In this document: positions 1 to 9,114 of the stretch, in pieces
Numbering within the stretch: the first letter of the stretch is position 1
Layout of the letters: the number at the start of each line of letters is the position of its first letter
From: JALGWA01 sp964604955
GTDB taxonomy: Bacteria > Arandabacterota > Arandabacteria > Arandabacterales > JALGWA01
Assembly (NCBI GenBank): GCA_964604955.1
Contig: CAZSBE010000001.1
Span: 5,825-69,824 of the forward strand
Direction of reading: 5' to 3'
DNA length: 64,000 bases
Made by a program: the position numbers and the translations under genes
The notes under the pieces: generated by a model
Told to the model about the DNA's origin: nothing
Databases searched by the model: none
Seen by the model: only the letters and a program-made list of their open reading frames with translations

Positions 1-917
1 TTGACCGGAAGATCATCAAACAAAAACCTGTCCACGTATGCGTCGTAGCTGCCCGTTATCGCAAGTTTCGGCCATCTCTCTATTCGCGCCAGCTTCACGT
101 TGTATTTCCCGATCGCCAGGCTGGACTTCTGCTGGGCAAGCTCGGGACGGCTCTTCAGGGCCTCATCCAGGCAGTCAAGGGGATCCGGGGGGGATTCTCT
201 TGTAACCTCCACGGGCCTTATACTCGTGGGATGGTCAAGCCCGATGCCCATGGCGTCGTTGAGCTCGGCATGGGCAATGCCCAGGTTGCCGTCAGCCGCC
301 AGGGAATCGACCGCTCCTGCGAGGACGGCCACCTCCGCCTTGAGCACATCAGATCTCGGGACGAGGCCGAGGTCAAACTGGGCCCTGGCGAAGTCCAGGT
401 GAGTCCTTTTCTGCGCCAGGCTCTCGGTTCTAAGCTCCAGAATCTCCGACGCCTCAAGCAGGCCGTAGTACTTGGTCATCACGTCAAGAACCAGGTCGAT
501 CTCCGTGAGGCGCAGGCTCTGCTCCGCTCGGGACAGCGACTCCCGGGACTTCGCTGTATTGATGAAGTTCCTTCCACCGTTGAACGGGCTGATCGACGCG
601 GCCAGCGACAGGCTGTAGTGGTTCTCACTCCACTCAAGGCGGCTGAACGTATCGGTGACGTTGTATCCGCCCAGAAGATGAAGTTCAGGCAGGAATCCGG
701 ACCGGGCGTCTTTTACGCCCATCTCCGCCTTGATCACCTGTCCCTCAGTTATGACAATCTGGTTGGAATTCTTAATCGCGATCTCGAGACACTGTTCAAG
801 ACTGAGCGAATCCTCACTTACGATTGCTGGAGCACTGCTGTCGGGCCCCGGGTAGGCACAGACCGGAGCAGTGCATGCAGCTACCAGGCCCACCAGCAAT
901 AGGGCGATCCTGTCCAT
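1..917 (-). CDS. TolC-family outer membrane efflux channel (5' part, runs off the window)
   Basis: The minus strand reads openly from an ATG at 917 to the window edge, about 305 codons, preceded by AAGGAGAAAAGGG. The product begins MDRIALLLVGLVAACTAP, a signal peptide, and then has the typical first outer-membrane-efflux repeat: SLSLEQCLEIAIKNS, a long amphipathic coiled coil, and an LPEL/LGLVPRSDVLKAEV segment. TolC proteins form trimeric outer membrane channels that work with RND, MFS or ABC pumps. The C-terminal half lies outside the window. A fusion protein and RND pump lie about 60 kb away at the other end, so a partnership cannot be claimed. The family call is firm; the substrate is unknown. 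Confidence 0.88.
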   Translation of the reverse strand, partial: MDRIALLLVGLVAACTAPVCAYPGPDSSAPAIVSEDSLSLEQCLEIAIKNSNQIVITEGQVIKAEMGVKDARSGFLPELHLLGGYNVTDTFSRLEWSENHYSLSLAASISPFNGGRNFINTAKSRESLSRAEQSLRLTEIDLVLDVMTKYYGLLEASEILELRTESLAQKRTHLDFARAQFDLGLVPRSDVLKAEVAVLAGAVDSLAADGNLGIAHAELNDAMGIGLDHPTSIRPVEVTRESPPDPLDCLDEALKSRPELAQQKSSLAIGKYNVKLARIERWPKLAITGSYDAYVDRFLFDDLPV

Positions 918-1315
918 CCCTTTTCTCCTTATCTCAGCTGTCCGCCCGCTCGTATGAACATCACCACGGCTCATCCTAACACGGCGGGCCCTGCTCAGTC
1001 TCCATGGGATTAGCCGGGTGCCCCCTCTGGCCTCCCCGGCAAATGCATTCTTCTGCCTACTTAGACAATACTCCCCTGACAATGATTCCATATTCCCGCC
1101 CTCGTTGCCGCGGGCCGGCAACCAGGCCGTGGCAAGGGCCATGGTCCATTGAACCGGCTGCGCGTGCATCGCTTGGCTATTGACTGGGCGGGCTGCCTGT
1201 GATAGTCAGTGGGGAAGGAAGCATCAATCTTGTCGGGCCGGCCGGTCTGACAGGGCTGCCTGTCAGAGAACCGCGAAAGTGGAGCCGGTACGGGTGGTCG
1301 GGAAAGGAGGTCTCT
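918..1315. other. Divergent intergenic region between TolC and peroxiredoxin genes
   Basis: About 400 bases without a convincing gene. It holds a weak promoter-like pair reading right (1180-1206) and a perfect 8-bp hairpin (CTGACAGG, loop GCTG, CCTGTCAG at 1247-1266) in the presumed peroxiredoxin leader. Longer in-frame starts for the peroxiredoxin (for example 1199) lie here but lack a ribosome binding site. Confidence 0.5.
1180..1206 (+). promoter_or_regulatory. Possible sigma-70 promoter for the peroxiredoxin gene
   Basis: TTGACT at 1180-1185, followed after 15 bp by GATAGT at 1201-1206 (or after 17 bp by TAGTCA). The spacing is not ideal, so this is tentative. Confidence 0.3.
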
Positions 1316-2017
1316 ATGGCCAAGTTGAAGGACGGTTGTGTGAAACCTGCGCGCGGGGTCATTGCGGCGGAAGCCGCCTCTTCGGCCCCGGGTAAGACGG
1401 CGCCGCCGGAGGAGGTGAAATCTGTGCAAGCAAGGGTAGGCAAGGAAGCTCCCGACTTCGAAGCAAACGCCTTCGTCTCGGGCGTGGGCTTCAAGACAAT
1501 CAAGCTCTCGGACTATAAGGGAAAGTGGATTGTGCTCTGTTTTTATCCGGGCGACTTCACATTTGTCTGACCTACCGAATTGGCAGCGGTCGCTGCCCGT
1601 TATGACAAATTCAAGTCACTCGGCGCTGAAGTCCTTTCGATGAGTACCGATAGTCGTTTCGTCCACAAGATGTGGCAGGAGCAGGAGCTCTCCAAGATGG
1701 TGGACGGTGGCGTGCCCTTCCCCATGCTCTCGGATGCCGGGGGCAGAATCGGCGCCGCATACGGGATCTATGACGATGCCGCCGGGGTTGATATTCGCGG
1801 CAGGTTCATCATCGATCCTGACTTTGTGATACGCGCCATGGAGGTCCTGACCCCGGAAGTGGGGCGGAATCCGGATGAGCTCATCAGACAGATCAAAGCG
1901 TTCCAGCATGTCGCGTCCACCGGTGAGGTAACGCCGTCCGGCTGGCAGCCCGGCGAGAAAACGCTGACCCCGGGCCCGGATCTGGTGGGCAGGGTGTGGG
2001 AGGTCTGGAAACCTTAG
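1316..2017 (+). CDS. prxU: Selenocysteine-containing peroxiredoxin (TGA at 1568-1570 read as Sec85)
   Basis: Thiol/selenol peroxidase of the AhpC/Prx1 group that reduces peroxides. Two open segments in one frame are separated only by a TGA, which sits exactly where the peroxidatic cysteine belongs: FYPGDFTFV-U-PTELAAVA. Conserved sequence continues uninterrupted on both sides (KEAPDF upstream; PFPMLSD and RGRFIIDPD downstream), giving 233 residues with Sec85. A perfect hairpin directly after the codon matches bacterial SECIS geometry. The ATG at 1316 is chosen because GGAAAGGAGGT precedes it at the right distance. An N-terminal extension carries Cys8 (KDGCVKPARG). The usual resolving-cysteine position near the C terminus (GEVCP in relatives) reads GEVTP here (Thr206), so only Cys8, Cys75 and Sec85 are available. 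ORF callers will split or truncate this gene. Confidence 0.9.
1582..1597 (+). promoter_or_regulatory. Bacterial SECIS-like hairpin in prxU
   Basis: GGCAGC (1582-1587), loop GGTC (1588-1591), GCTGCC (1592-1597): a perfect 6-bp stem starting 11 nt after the TGA, with the loop 17 nt after it. Bacterial SECIS elements lie just downstream of the UGA inside the coding region, with a guanine early in a short apical loop; both hold here. SelB binding is inferred. Confidence 0.75.
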
Positions 2018-2088
2018 CAAGGCGGGCGGGTGACGCCGTGAGGCGGGATACCCTGGCGCCGGTATCGCCGTCATTAAGACATAAGGCC

Positions 2089-2117
2089 TTCAGAAACTCC
2101 TCATCCTGTGCTACAAT
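2089..2117 (+). promoter_or_regulatory. Probable promoter for the beta-helix gene
   Basis: TTCAGA (2089-2094), 17-bp spacer, TACAAT (2112-2117), 42 bp before the start codon. Confidence 0.45.
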
Positions 2118-2159
2118 CCTGCTTGACTTCAGGGCTGTAGTCTGTGGAAGGAGGCTGTC

Positions 2160-3371
2160 ATGATAAGGCTGCTGGTGCTTTGGGCAATAGTAATCGTGCT
2201 GGCTGCGGGTCCTGCTGTCTCGCGCACCTGGCACGTTGAGCCCGGTGGGTCGGGCGAAGTAATCACGGTCCAGGCCGGAATCGATTCTGCTGCAACAGCC
2301 GATACGGTGCTGCTTGCCAACGGGACGTTCTCTGGACAGGGAAACCGCGATATCACCTTCGCGGGCAAGGGAATCGTGGTCCGTTCGGAAAGCGGTGATC
2401 CGGAGCTATGTATTATCGATTGTGGCGGGACGGCGACTGCCACCCACTTCGGTGTGATTTTCGACAATGACGAGACAAGCACATCCGTGCTGGAGGGAAT
2501 CACTCTCAGGAATGCATACTGGGATAGCGGTCCCGGGATCACCTGCTACGACAGCTCTCCCAGGATACTGTCCTGCATCTTCGAATCGGACACTGCGACG
2601 GCAGGCGGTGGTGTGATGGACCTTAGTAACGGCTCACCCGAGATCAGTGGATGTACGTTCCGGGACAACCATGCAGAGGGATACGGGGGCGCGATAGAGA
2701 CGAGCTCCTCATCGGTCACCATAGCGGGGTCGTATTTCTCAGGCAACACGGCAGGCTTTGCCGGGGGCGGCGTCTGCTGCTTCGGCGGGTCTCCGGTCAT
2801 CACCGGCTGCATTTTCCGCGGCAATTACAGCCTCTGGGGCGGCGGCATGGCGTTTTACAGCGGCTCGAACGCCACGATTGACCACTGCATATCCCAGGGC
2901 GACCAGTCGAGATTCAGCGGAGGCGGGTTCTATTGCGATGGGTGTTCACCGCTTATAACAGGCTGCACTTTCGTTGCAGACTCGGTGGGATTCGGGGGCA
3001 CGGTCTTCCTGGGCCCGGGGGAATCCCCGACCATTGAGATGACCGTCATCGCTTACTGCAAGAATGGTTCGGCTGTCGGCACGGGGGGTCCTCCGGCGAC
3101 CCCGACCGTATTATGCTGTGACGTCTACGGCAATGAAACCGGAGACTGGACGGACTGCATTGCGGGCATGGAATCCACGGGCGGGAACATGCATTCGGAT
3201 CCGCTCTTCTGCGACATACCGACGGGCGACCTCTCCGTCGAGGACTGCTCCCCCTGTCTCAGCGGGAACAATGGTTGCGGAGCTGACATAGGTGCATCCC
3301 CGGCGGGTTGCACCTGCGGCCAGGCCACCGAGCCTACGACCTGGGGGGCGATCAAGGCCATGTACCAATAA
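2160..3371 (+). CDS. Secreted right-handed beta-helix repeat protein with TTWGxIKA C-terminal tail
   Basis: 403 residues. A signal peptide (about residues 1-21, ending AVS-RTW) is followed by WHVEPGGSGEVITVQAGIDSA, the usual entry of pectate-lyase-like beta-helix proteins, and then repeated turns such as SPEISGCTFRDN, SPVITGCIFRGN and SPLITGCTFVAD. Cysteines are numerous and probably disulfide-bonded. There is no FlgD-like sorting domain. The protein ends instead in EPTTWGAIKAMYQ, which resembles the end of the secreted protein at 42032-42574. Start supported by AAGGAGG at good spacing. Likely exported and surface-located; whether it binds or cleaves polysaccharide cannot be told. Confidence 0.85.
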   Translation: MIRLLVLWAIVIVLAAGPAVSRTWHVEPGGSGEVITVQAGIDSAATADTVLLANGTFSGQGNRDITFAGKGIVVRSESGDPELCIIDCGGTATATHFGVIFDNDETSTSVLEGITLRNAYWDSGPGITCYDSSPRILSCIFESDTATAGGGVMDLSNGSPEISGCTFRDNHAEGYGGAIETSSSSVTIAGSYFSGNTAGFAGGGVCCFGGSPVITGCIFRGNYSLWGGGMAFYSGSNATIDHCISQGDQSRFSGGGFYCDGCSPLITGCTFVADSVGFGGTVFLGPGESPTIEMTVIAYCKNGSAVGTGGPPATPTVLCCDVYGNETGDWTDCIAGMESTGGNMHSDPLFCDIPTGDLSVEDCSPCLSGNNGCGADIGASPAGCTCGQATEPTTWGAIKAMYQ

Positions 3372-3409
3372 GAGTATTCAGGTTCCTGCCGGTCGGGGAG
3401 AGGCGTTGA

Positions 3410-5777
3410 ATGAGCGCAGAAAGCGACGCAGGGGCATTCGGCCTGACTCCGATGCGGGAGATGGCTGTTCTCATCCTGATCGTGCTCGTCGGGGCGTACC
3501 TCCGGTTCCATAACCTGGGCTGGGGGCTTCCGGAGGTCTTCGAAGAGGCCACGCCCTGGAGACAGGCATGGGAAATGTGGGGGGACGGGACGGGGCGGCT
3601 GGATTTCAACCCCCACTTCTTCAACTACCCCGCGTTCTCCTTTTACATACAATGGGCCGGCCAGGCTATCGTGTATCTCGCGGGGAGAGTCACGGGGGAG
3701 TTCTCCTCTCCCCGGGACATGCTGGCGTCTTTCGAGGCGAGTCCCGACCGCTTCATTCTCGTCGGGCGGCTGATTACGTCCCTCTTCGGTATCGCGTCGA
3801 TCTATCTCATCTACAGGATCGGCCGCGCCATCTTCTCGCCCCTCGCCGGTCTCCTCGCCGCTCTCTTCCTGGCGCTCAACTTCTCCCACATCAGGCGCGG
3901 CCAGTTCATCGCCACCGACGTACCGCTGGTCTTTTTCATACTGCTTGCCTTCATCCCCATCTGGAGGATCGCGACGGACGGGAACCGCAGGCATTACATA
4001 TGGGCGGGGGTCTGCGTGGGGCTGGCGGCCGGAGTGAAATACCCGGGCTTCCTGACCGCGGCCGGCGTTATTGCGGCACATGTCTATCATCACCTCGCGC
4101 ACAGGCGTGCCTGGAGGAGAATCCTATTCGACCGGTCCCTGTGGTTGGGCGGCGGGATCGCCCTGCTGGCCTTCTTCGCCGTCTCGCCCTATTGCTTTCT
4201 TGATTACTCCGGGTTCTACTCGGGCTTCCGTTTCGAGCAAACCCATATGAAGCTCGGCCACTTCGGCGCGCCCGAGCGGCCGGTTTCGTATCTCGAGTAC
4301 GCCGCGTCCATCATCCCGGCCGTCCTGACTCTGCCAATGGCCCTCATCGCCCTCGCGGGTCTCGTGTACGGCGTCGTGAGGTCCCGCGGCACCAGCCTTG
4401 TCCTTCTCGCGTTTCCGCTGGTCTATTTCGCGGTCGTGGGGAGCTGGAAGACGGCGGCGGACCATTACATTCTCCCCGTGATTCCCTTCCTGCTCATCTT
4501 CGCCGGTCTCCTGCTCCGGGTTGTGTTCGAGAGAATCCCGTCTTCAGGATCCCGCCTGCTCCCGGGTGCCGTCCTGGGGACTGCGGTATGTCTCGTGCTC
4601 ATCCCGTCGGCCATCCGGGTCCACGAATCATTTGCCCGCCCGGACAGGCCCGATAACCGGACGGTCGCGAAGGGGTGGATTGAGGCGAATGTCGAGAGGG
4701 GAGCGGCCCTGGTCAAGGAGAAATACACGCCCGACCTCAATCCAAGGGATTACGTGGTTTTTGAATTGCCGCTTTCCACCCTATATCCGGGCAGCACGGC
4801 GCCCTTCTACGACCTCCGGTGGTACGCGGATTTCGACTACGTCGTGGTCAGCAGCGAGGTCTACAGGCGCTACAGGAACGCGCCCGGCACGTATCCGGCC
4901 CATGTGGAGTTCTATCGCGACCTGGAAACCTGCTCGCGCCTGATCAAGCAGTTCGACGATGAGACGGGGACGGGCCCGCACATCAAGATCTACCGGCTGG
5001 CGAAGGCTGCCGGACGGATGCCGGATGGGGACTTCCCGCCGGACATGACGCGCCCGCTTCTGGACTCGCCGGATCGCCAGGCGAATGCGAAGCTGCTGGT
5101 CAACCTGGGAAATGCGCTCTCGATGATGCGGAATCCCGTCAAGGCGGCGCGCCTCTATCAGCTCGCGGTCGGCGTGGACCCAACGCTCAGCAAGGGATGG
5201 TACAACCTGGGGCTGACGTTGAAGAACGCCGGCAGGCTGCGGCAGTGTGAAGATGCTTTCGAGCGGGCGTTTGCCCATGCGGAATACGACATCACCGAAA
5301 TTNNNNNNNNNNGAGCGGGCGGTGCAGCTTGATTCCACCTATACGCGGGCGTGGGTTGGTCTCGGCGAAGTCTACATGCAGACCGGCAGGCCGGAGCTTT
5401 CAACGGAGGCATATGAGCGGGGCCTGAAGTACGACCCGCGCCGGCCCGACATCCTGCTGGTGCTCGGTGAGCTGTACATTGTGGAGGGGAGGGCGGACGA
5501 TGCCATCTCGGCTGCCCGCCGCGGTCTCGAGCTCTCCGGTAACAACCCCGAGTTCGACTACATCCTGGGACGCGGCTGCCTCGCCAAGGGGGACCATGAC
5601 GGCGCCATCGAGTATCTGCTGGCGGCATCCGAGGCGGGGCCGTCAAACGGAAAATACGCATATTACCTGGCCGGCGCCTGCTACGCAGCCGGAGACCGCG
5701 CCGCCGCGCTTGAATACGCCCGCAGGGCGGAGAAACTGGGATACGACGCCGCAGAATTGCTGGACGCTCTCCGTTGA
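3410..5777 (+). CDS. GT39-like membrane glycosyltransferase with C-terminal TPR domain (interrupted by assembly gap)
   Basis: Residues 1-430 are a multi-spanning membrane region with features of the dolichyl-phosphate-mannose mannosyltransferase (PMT/GT39) family: an early acidic loop (LPEVFEEATPWRQAW), many hydrophobic helices, and AGVKYPGFL. A soluble region and then TPR repeats follow (KLLVNLGNALSMM, KGWYNLGLTLKNAGR, RAWVGLGEVYMQTGR). The 10-N run at 5303-5312 breaks the frame, but TPR sequence continues immediately after it, so one gene ending at 5777 is most likely. GT39-type enzymes move sugars from lipid carriers to proteins or glycans at the outer face of the membrane. The start at 3410 has GGGGAG upstream. 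Confidence 0.8.
5303..5312. other. Assembly gap (10 N)
   Basis: Run of N inside the TPR part of the GT39-like gene. The true length is unknown; the frame change across it should not be read as a frameshift. Confidence 0.95.
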
Positions 5778-5921
5778 ATCGTGCTTGCGAAACTGGTCTG
5801 GAAGAACGCGGCTCTCGATGCATGGCCGGGTGCGATCGTCCCCTGAGAATAAGCCGTGCCGCTAGCGGCCCCCCGGGCGGTCCTTACAGCCGACGGGGAG
5901 ATCGTTACGGCGGTGCGGTGC

Positions 5922-5950
5922 TTGACCCGCGCGCGCGCGTGAAGTACGAT
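5922..5950 (+). promoter_or_regulatory. Probable promoter for the small PH-like gene
   Basis: TTGACC (5922-5927), 17-bp spacer rich in CG dinucleotides, TACGAT (5945-5950), 36 bp before the ATG at 5986. Confidence 0.45.
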
Positions 5951-5985
5951 GTTCTCAGATGACATCGGGGAAAGGAGTCAGGCAG

Positions 5986-6339
5986 ATGGGCGATACCCCT
6001 ATATACACCTCCAAGAGCACCGTCAAGAGCTTCTGGCAGGAGTATCATATCTACAGCGACCGCCTGGAGTTCGCTACGAAGTTCGGACTGATGACGGTCC
6101 CTTTCGAGCACATCGAGCGGGTAGACGTCTCCGAGTCCGAGATCGAGGGGCTTCTCAAGGGCGACCTGCACCTTAAGAACTTCAGGCCCGCGTTGAAACT
6201 GGACTGGGCCAACTTCTTAGAGCACGTCGTGATCGACAAGAGTGAAGGGCTCGTCCGGCAGGTGCTCTTCACGCCGGACGACCCCGAGGCCTTCAAGAGG
6301 GCTCTGGACAAAGCGCTCGCCCTGTACCGCAGGGAGTGA
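5986..6339 (+). CDS. Small cytosolic protein, PH-like fold suspected
   Basis: 117 residues without signal peptide or membrane segment. The pattern IYTSKSTVKSFWQEYHIYSDRLEFATKFG-LMTVPFEHIERVDVSESEI, alternating strands ending in a helix (EAFKRALDKALALY), resembles bacterial PH domains that sit at membranes or bind partners. This is a fold-level guess from the pattern. The ATG at 5986 is preferred over the ATG at 5959 because GGAAAGGAG lies just upstream of it. It converges on the next gene. Confidence 0.65.
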   Translation: MGDTPIYTSKSTVKSFWQEYHIYSDRLEFATKFGLMTVPFEHIERVDVSESEIEGLLKGDLHLKNFRPALKLDWANFLEHVVIDKSEGLVRQVLFTPDDPEAFKRALDKALALYRRE

Positions 6340-6372
6340 TCTGCCGGCGGGTCGAGTGTGCGGCCGGCCGGG

Positions 6373-7116
6373 TCAACCCTGGAGTGCGTCCGCGCCATCA
6401 GGCACGGCGAAGAGCCCGGCGTCCAGCGGCAGGTTGTGCTTCATGAAGTCGATTATGAGGGTGCTCGAGCCGCCCTTCCTGCTCATGTCTATGCGGAACG
6501 GCACCCTGACGCCGTCGACGTCCCGGTAGTCTTTGAGCTCCCAGTAGTAGCCGATACGGACCAGGAGTCCGGAGTCGGCGTCGAAGTAGAGTGCATAATG
6601 TGCCCTGTCGAGCCCGTCCGGCTCGAGAACGTAGACCTTCCTGCCGTCCATGCTCTCCCGGGACGTAACATCCAGGTCCGGGAAATAGTCTTCCAGTCTC
6701 AGCGCGCCCTGGGGGTCGAGCAGCCATGCTGTCCTGGACCCTATAGGGTCCTCGCGCAGCCCGACTCCACCGGCGTCCTGCACCCAGGAGGTCTCGCCGT
6801 CGAAACCCTCACAGCGCAACCCGCCGGACTCGTGCTCCACCATAAGCACGCGCCCGGCCGATGCGGCATACCCGGCGACGTGCACGACTTCATAGGGAGG
6901 CATGTGCCAGTGCAGATCGTGAACCATCCTACCCAGGCAGACGCGGGTTGTCAGGCTCGCGACGGCCTCGCGCCCGCCGACGGCTTCGACGTAGCGCTCG
7001 AGCACCTCGCCCGCGGTCGGCAGATCCTGCGCACCCTCCGTCGAGGCGGTCGCTCCCTGAACCAGAGCGCATATGACTGTCATGAGCATAAGACCTGTGG
7101 CTGCCGGGTTTCTCAT
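6373..7116 (-). CDS. Secreted LolA-like lipoprotein-sorting domain protein
   Basis: 247 residues with a signal peptide (MRNPAATGLMLMTVICALVQGATAS). The body begins with AGEVLERYVEAVGGREAVASL and continues through ETSWVQDAGGVG, DGRKVYVLEPDG, and YFDADSGLLVRIGYYWELKDYRDVDGVR-VPFRI in separate blocks. This is the curved beta-sheet pattern of LolA/LolB-like outer membrane lipoprotein-sorting proteins, widespread in secreted paralogues that need not carry lipoproteins. Strong ribosome site (GGGAGG) before the ATG. The next gene upstream on the same strand opens with a similar domain, so these are likely related envelope proteins. Confidence 0.75.
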   Translation of the reverse strand: MRNPAATGLMLMTVICALVQGATASTEGAQDLPTAGEVLERYVEAVGGREAVASLTTRVCLGRMVHDLHWHMPPYEVVHVAGYAASAGRVLMVEHESGGLRCEGFDGETSWVQDAGGVGLREDPIGSRTAWLLDPQGALRLEDYFPDLDVTSRESMDGRKVYVLEPDGLDRAHYALYFDADSGLLVRIGYYWELKDYRDVDGVRVPFRIDMSRKGGSSTLIIDFMKHNLPLDAGLFAVPDGADALQG

Positions 7117-7223
7117 TCGCCCTCCCTTGATGAATCCGGTCGCATCCTATAATCGGACGTAACCGGAGCCGCAAAACCGTCAGGTATTCGCCTGTCAGAA
7201 TCACGGTCCCGCAGGACGGGCTA

Positions 7224-9114
7224 TCAATAGAGGTCGGCCAGCGTGAGCCCCATCTTCTTCTCGCTGCCGGCCCGGTCGACTGCTATCTCATACTTGGTGC
7301 CGGGGGGGGCGCTGAACTGCTCGCGCACAACCAGCACGCCGTCTCCGGGGGCGATGCCGGCGCCGTCGATGGACTTCAGAATATCGCCCTTCTCGAATCC
7401 CGCTCGCTCAGCCGGAGTGTCAGGTGAGACATATAGGACCTCGACCCCGCCGCGGTCGACCGTCCATCCGACATTGAGGCCCGAACGGTCCTCCGGCCAG
7501 GGCTGGTTGAACTTCTCGCCCTTCTCCAGAGTCACCTCCTCGTTCGCATAGTCGACGAACACAATGAAATTCCGGAAAACGCTGTTGCCCAATATGCCGA
7601 GCTTGTCGGCCGTGAACACGGTGTCTGTCCCCCCGTATGCGAAGCTGACTCCGGGCCTGTCCAGCTCGAATCCGGCGAGTTCCATACTCTCGGCCCTCAC
7701 GACTTTAAGCTGGTATTCATTGCCGGCCCCGTGACCCATTCGCAGGGCTCCGCTCTTCTCGGGATAACCTTCCCGCCTGGCGTAGTTGGCGTCCAGGTGC
7801 GTCATCCCGGCGCCGATGTCGAACAACCACGTCCCGGAGTGCTTGCCGTCAAGGGTTGCCGATGTCTCGAACACGCTCTCCTTGATGTGCGCATCCAGCC
7901 TGGTGCCGCGGCCCGTGTAAGTGAATGATTCCGGATCATAAAACGAGACGAGTTCGTTGGCGTAGTCGATCTTTGTCACGAAACGAGACAGAAAGTCGTA
8001 GCCGAGTATGCCGGCAATCTCGATCCCGAGCCTGCGCGTGAGTTCACTCATATCGATCACGGCGACCTTCTGGCTGTCGAAGCTTATGCCCTCCACTTCA
8101 AATGGCGGCAGCTCGGCGAATCCGACGTCGACCGTCCCGCCGGCTCCAAGGCCCTTGAGATTACCCTCCGTTTTGAGGCCCAGGCCATCAGCGAAGGCCC
8201 GGCTGATTACACTCATCCCGGCGCCGGTGTCGAGGATCCACAAGTGCTCGATCCCGTCTGTGACTACCGGGACATACAAGTGATTCTCTATGAACCTGAA
8301 CGGCACATCTTCCGCCGCGTTTCCATCGGTGAACCGGTAGTCCTTCCCGCCCTCCTCGGGCGGATCGAAGAGACTGGAATCGACGAGGGGATTGGACTCA
8401 TAGCGGGCCAGTTCGACCACCTGGGGCTGGCCGGTGGCGTGCTCTATTTCCCTGATGTGGAACGCCNNNNNNNNNNACCGCTATGCCGTCGGTCTCGCGA
8501 TAGTCACCATAGTAGGTATCGGAGCTCTGCTCCCCCTTGAGGGCCACGATCTTCTCGAGACGGAAGCCGTCGACGCTCACATAGTAAATGTGACGGTCTG
8601 TGTTGATGCTGTTGGTTATGCTGATCGCATAGCAGTCCGTGCCATCGATCTCCTCCCTGCCATCAAGCGCCACCGAGAAAACATCCGAACCGCGGTCGGC
8701 ATACTCGTATTCGGCCATCCGTCGTTCGACCTCGTCGCGCTTCACGGTGACGTCGTCCGACCTGGTGATGACCTGCAGCTTCCCGTTCGTGTCCAGCACC
8801 CATCTGATCTCACTGTTCTTCCCTTCGATTATGCTCAATGGGCCTATCTGGACTTCAGTCCTGCTGCGATCCGGTTTCTCGGTCCACACCCTGATGGACC
8901 CGTCCATCCCGGCCAGGGAGAGGCTGCCTTCGAAGTAGCTCGTCCGCTCGGCCTTCAGGCGCTCGAGGCCCCCTGAGGCCTCGAAGTATTTGTCGAGAAT
9001 CTGGTGCGCGTCAGTCATCTCCTGGCCGGGCAGAGCCCCGACAAAAACGGCGAGGACCATCAATACAGTTATGGCCGCAGTTTCCAAGGGTGACACCGGG
9101 TTTCTCATCCGCAT
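7224..9114 (-). CDS. Secreted retropepsin-like aspartic protease with LolA-like N-terminal and PDZ C-terminal domains (contains gap)
   Basis: Reading from 9114: signal peptide, then a LolA-like domain (AHQILDKYFEASGGLERLKAERTSYFEG, in parts, to SSDTYYGDYRETDGIA), then the 10-N gap at 8467-8476. After the gap come two aspartic-protease half-domains with active-site-like motifs LWILDTGAGMSVIS and WLFDIGAGMTHLD, and finally a PDZ domain (SPDTPAERAGFEKGDILKSIDG). The domains stay collinear across the gap, so it is treated as one gene. The second motif is D-I-G rather than D-T-G, which may reduce or alter activity. The ATG at 9114 follows GAGGAGG. The protein should act in the periplasm or at the surface. 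Confidence 0.8.
8467..8476. other. Assembly gap (10 N)
   Basis: Run of N between the LolA-like and protease domains; nominal length. Confidence 0.95.

Noticed and set aside
1199..1315. Longer N-terminal start for the peroxiredoxin (codons from 1199).
   Set aside because: No ribosome binding site there, and the segment has no likeness to peroxiredoxins; the start at 1316 has GGAAAGGAGGT.
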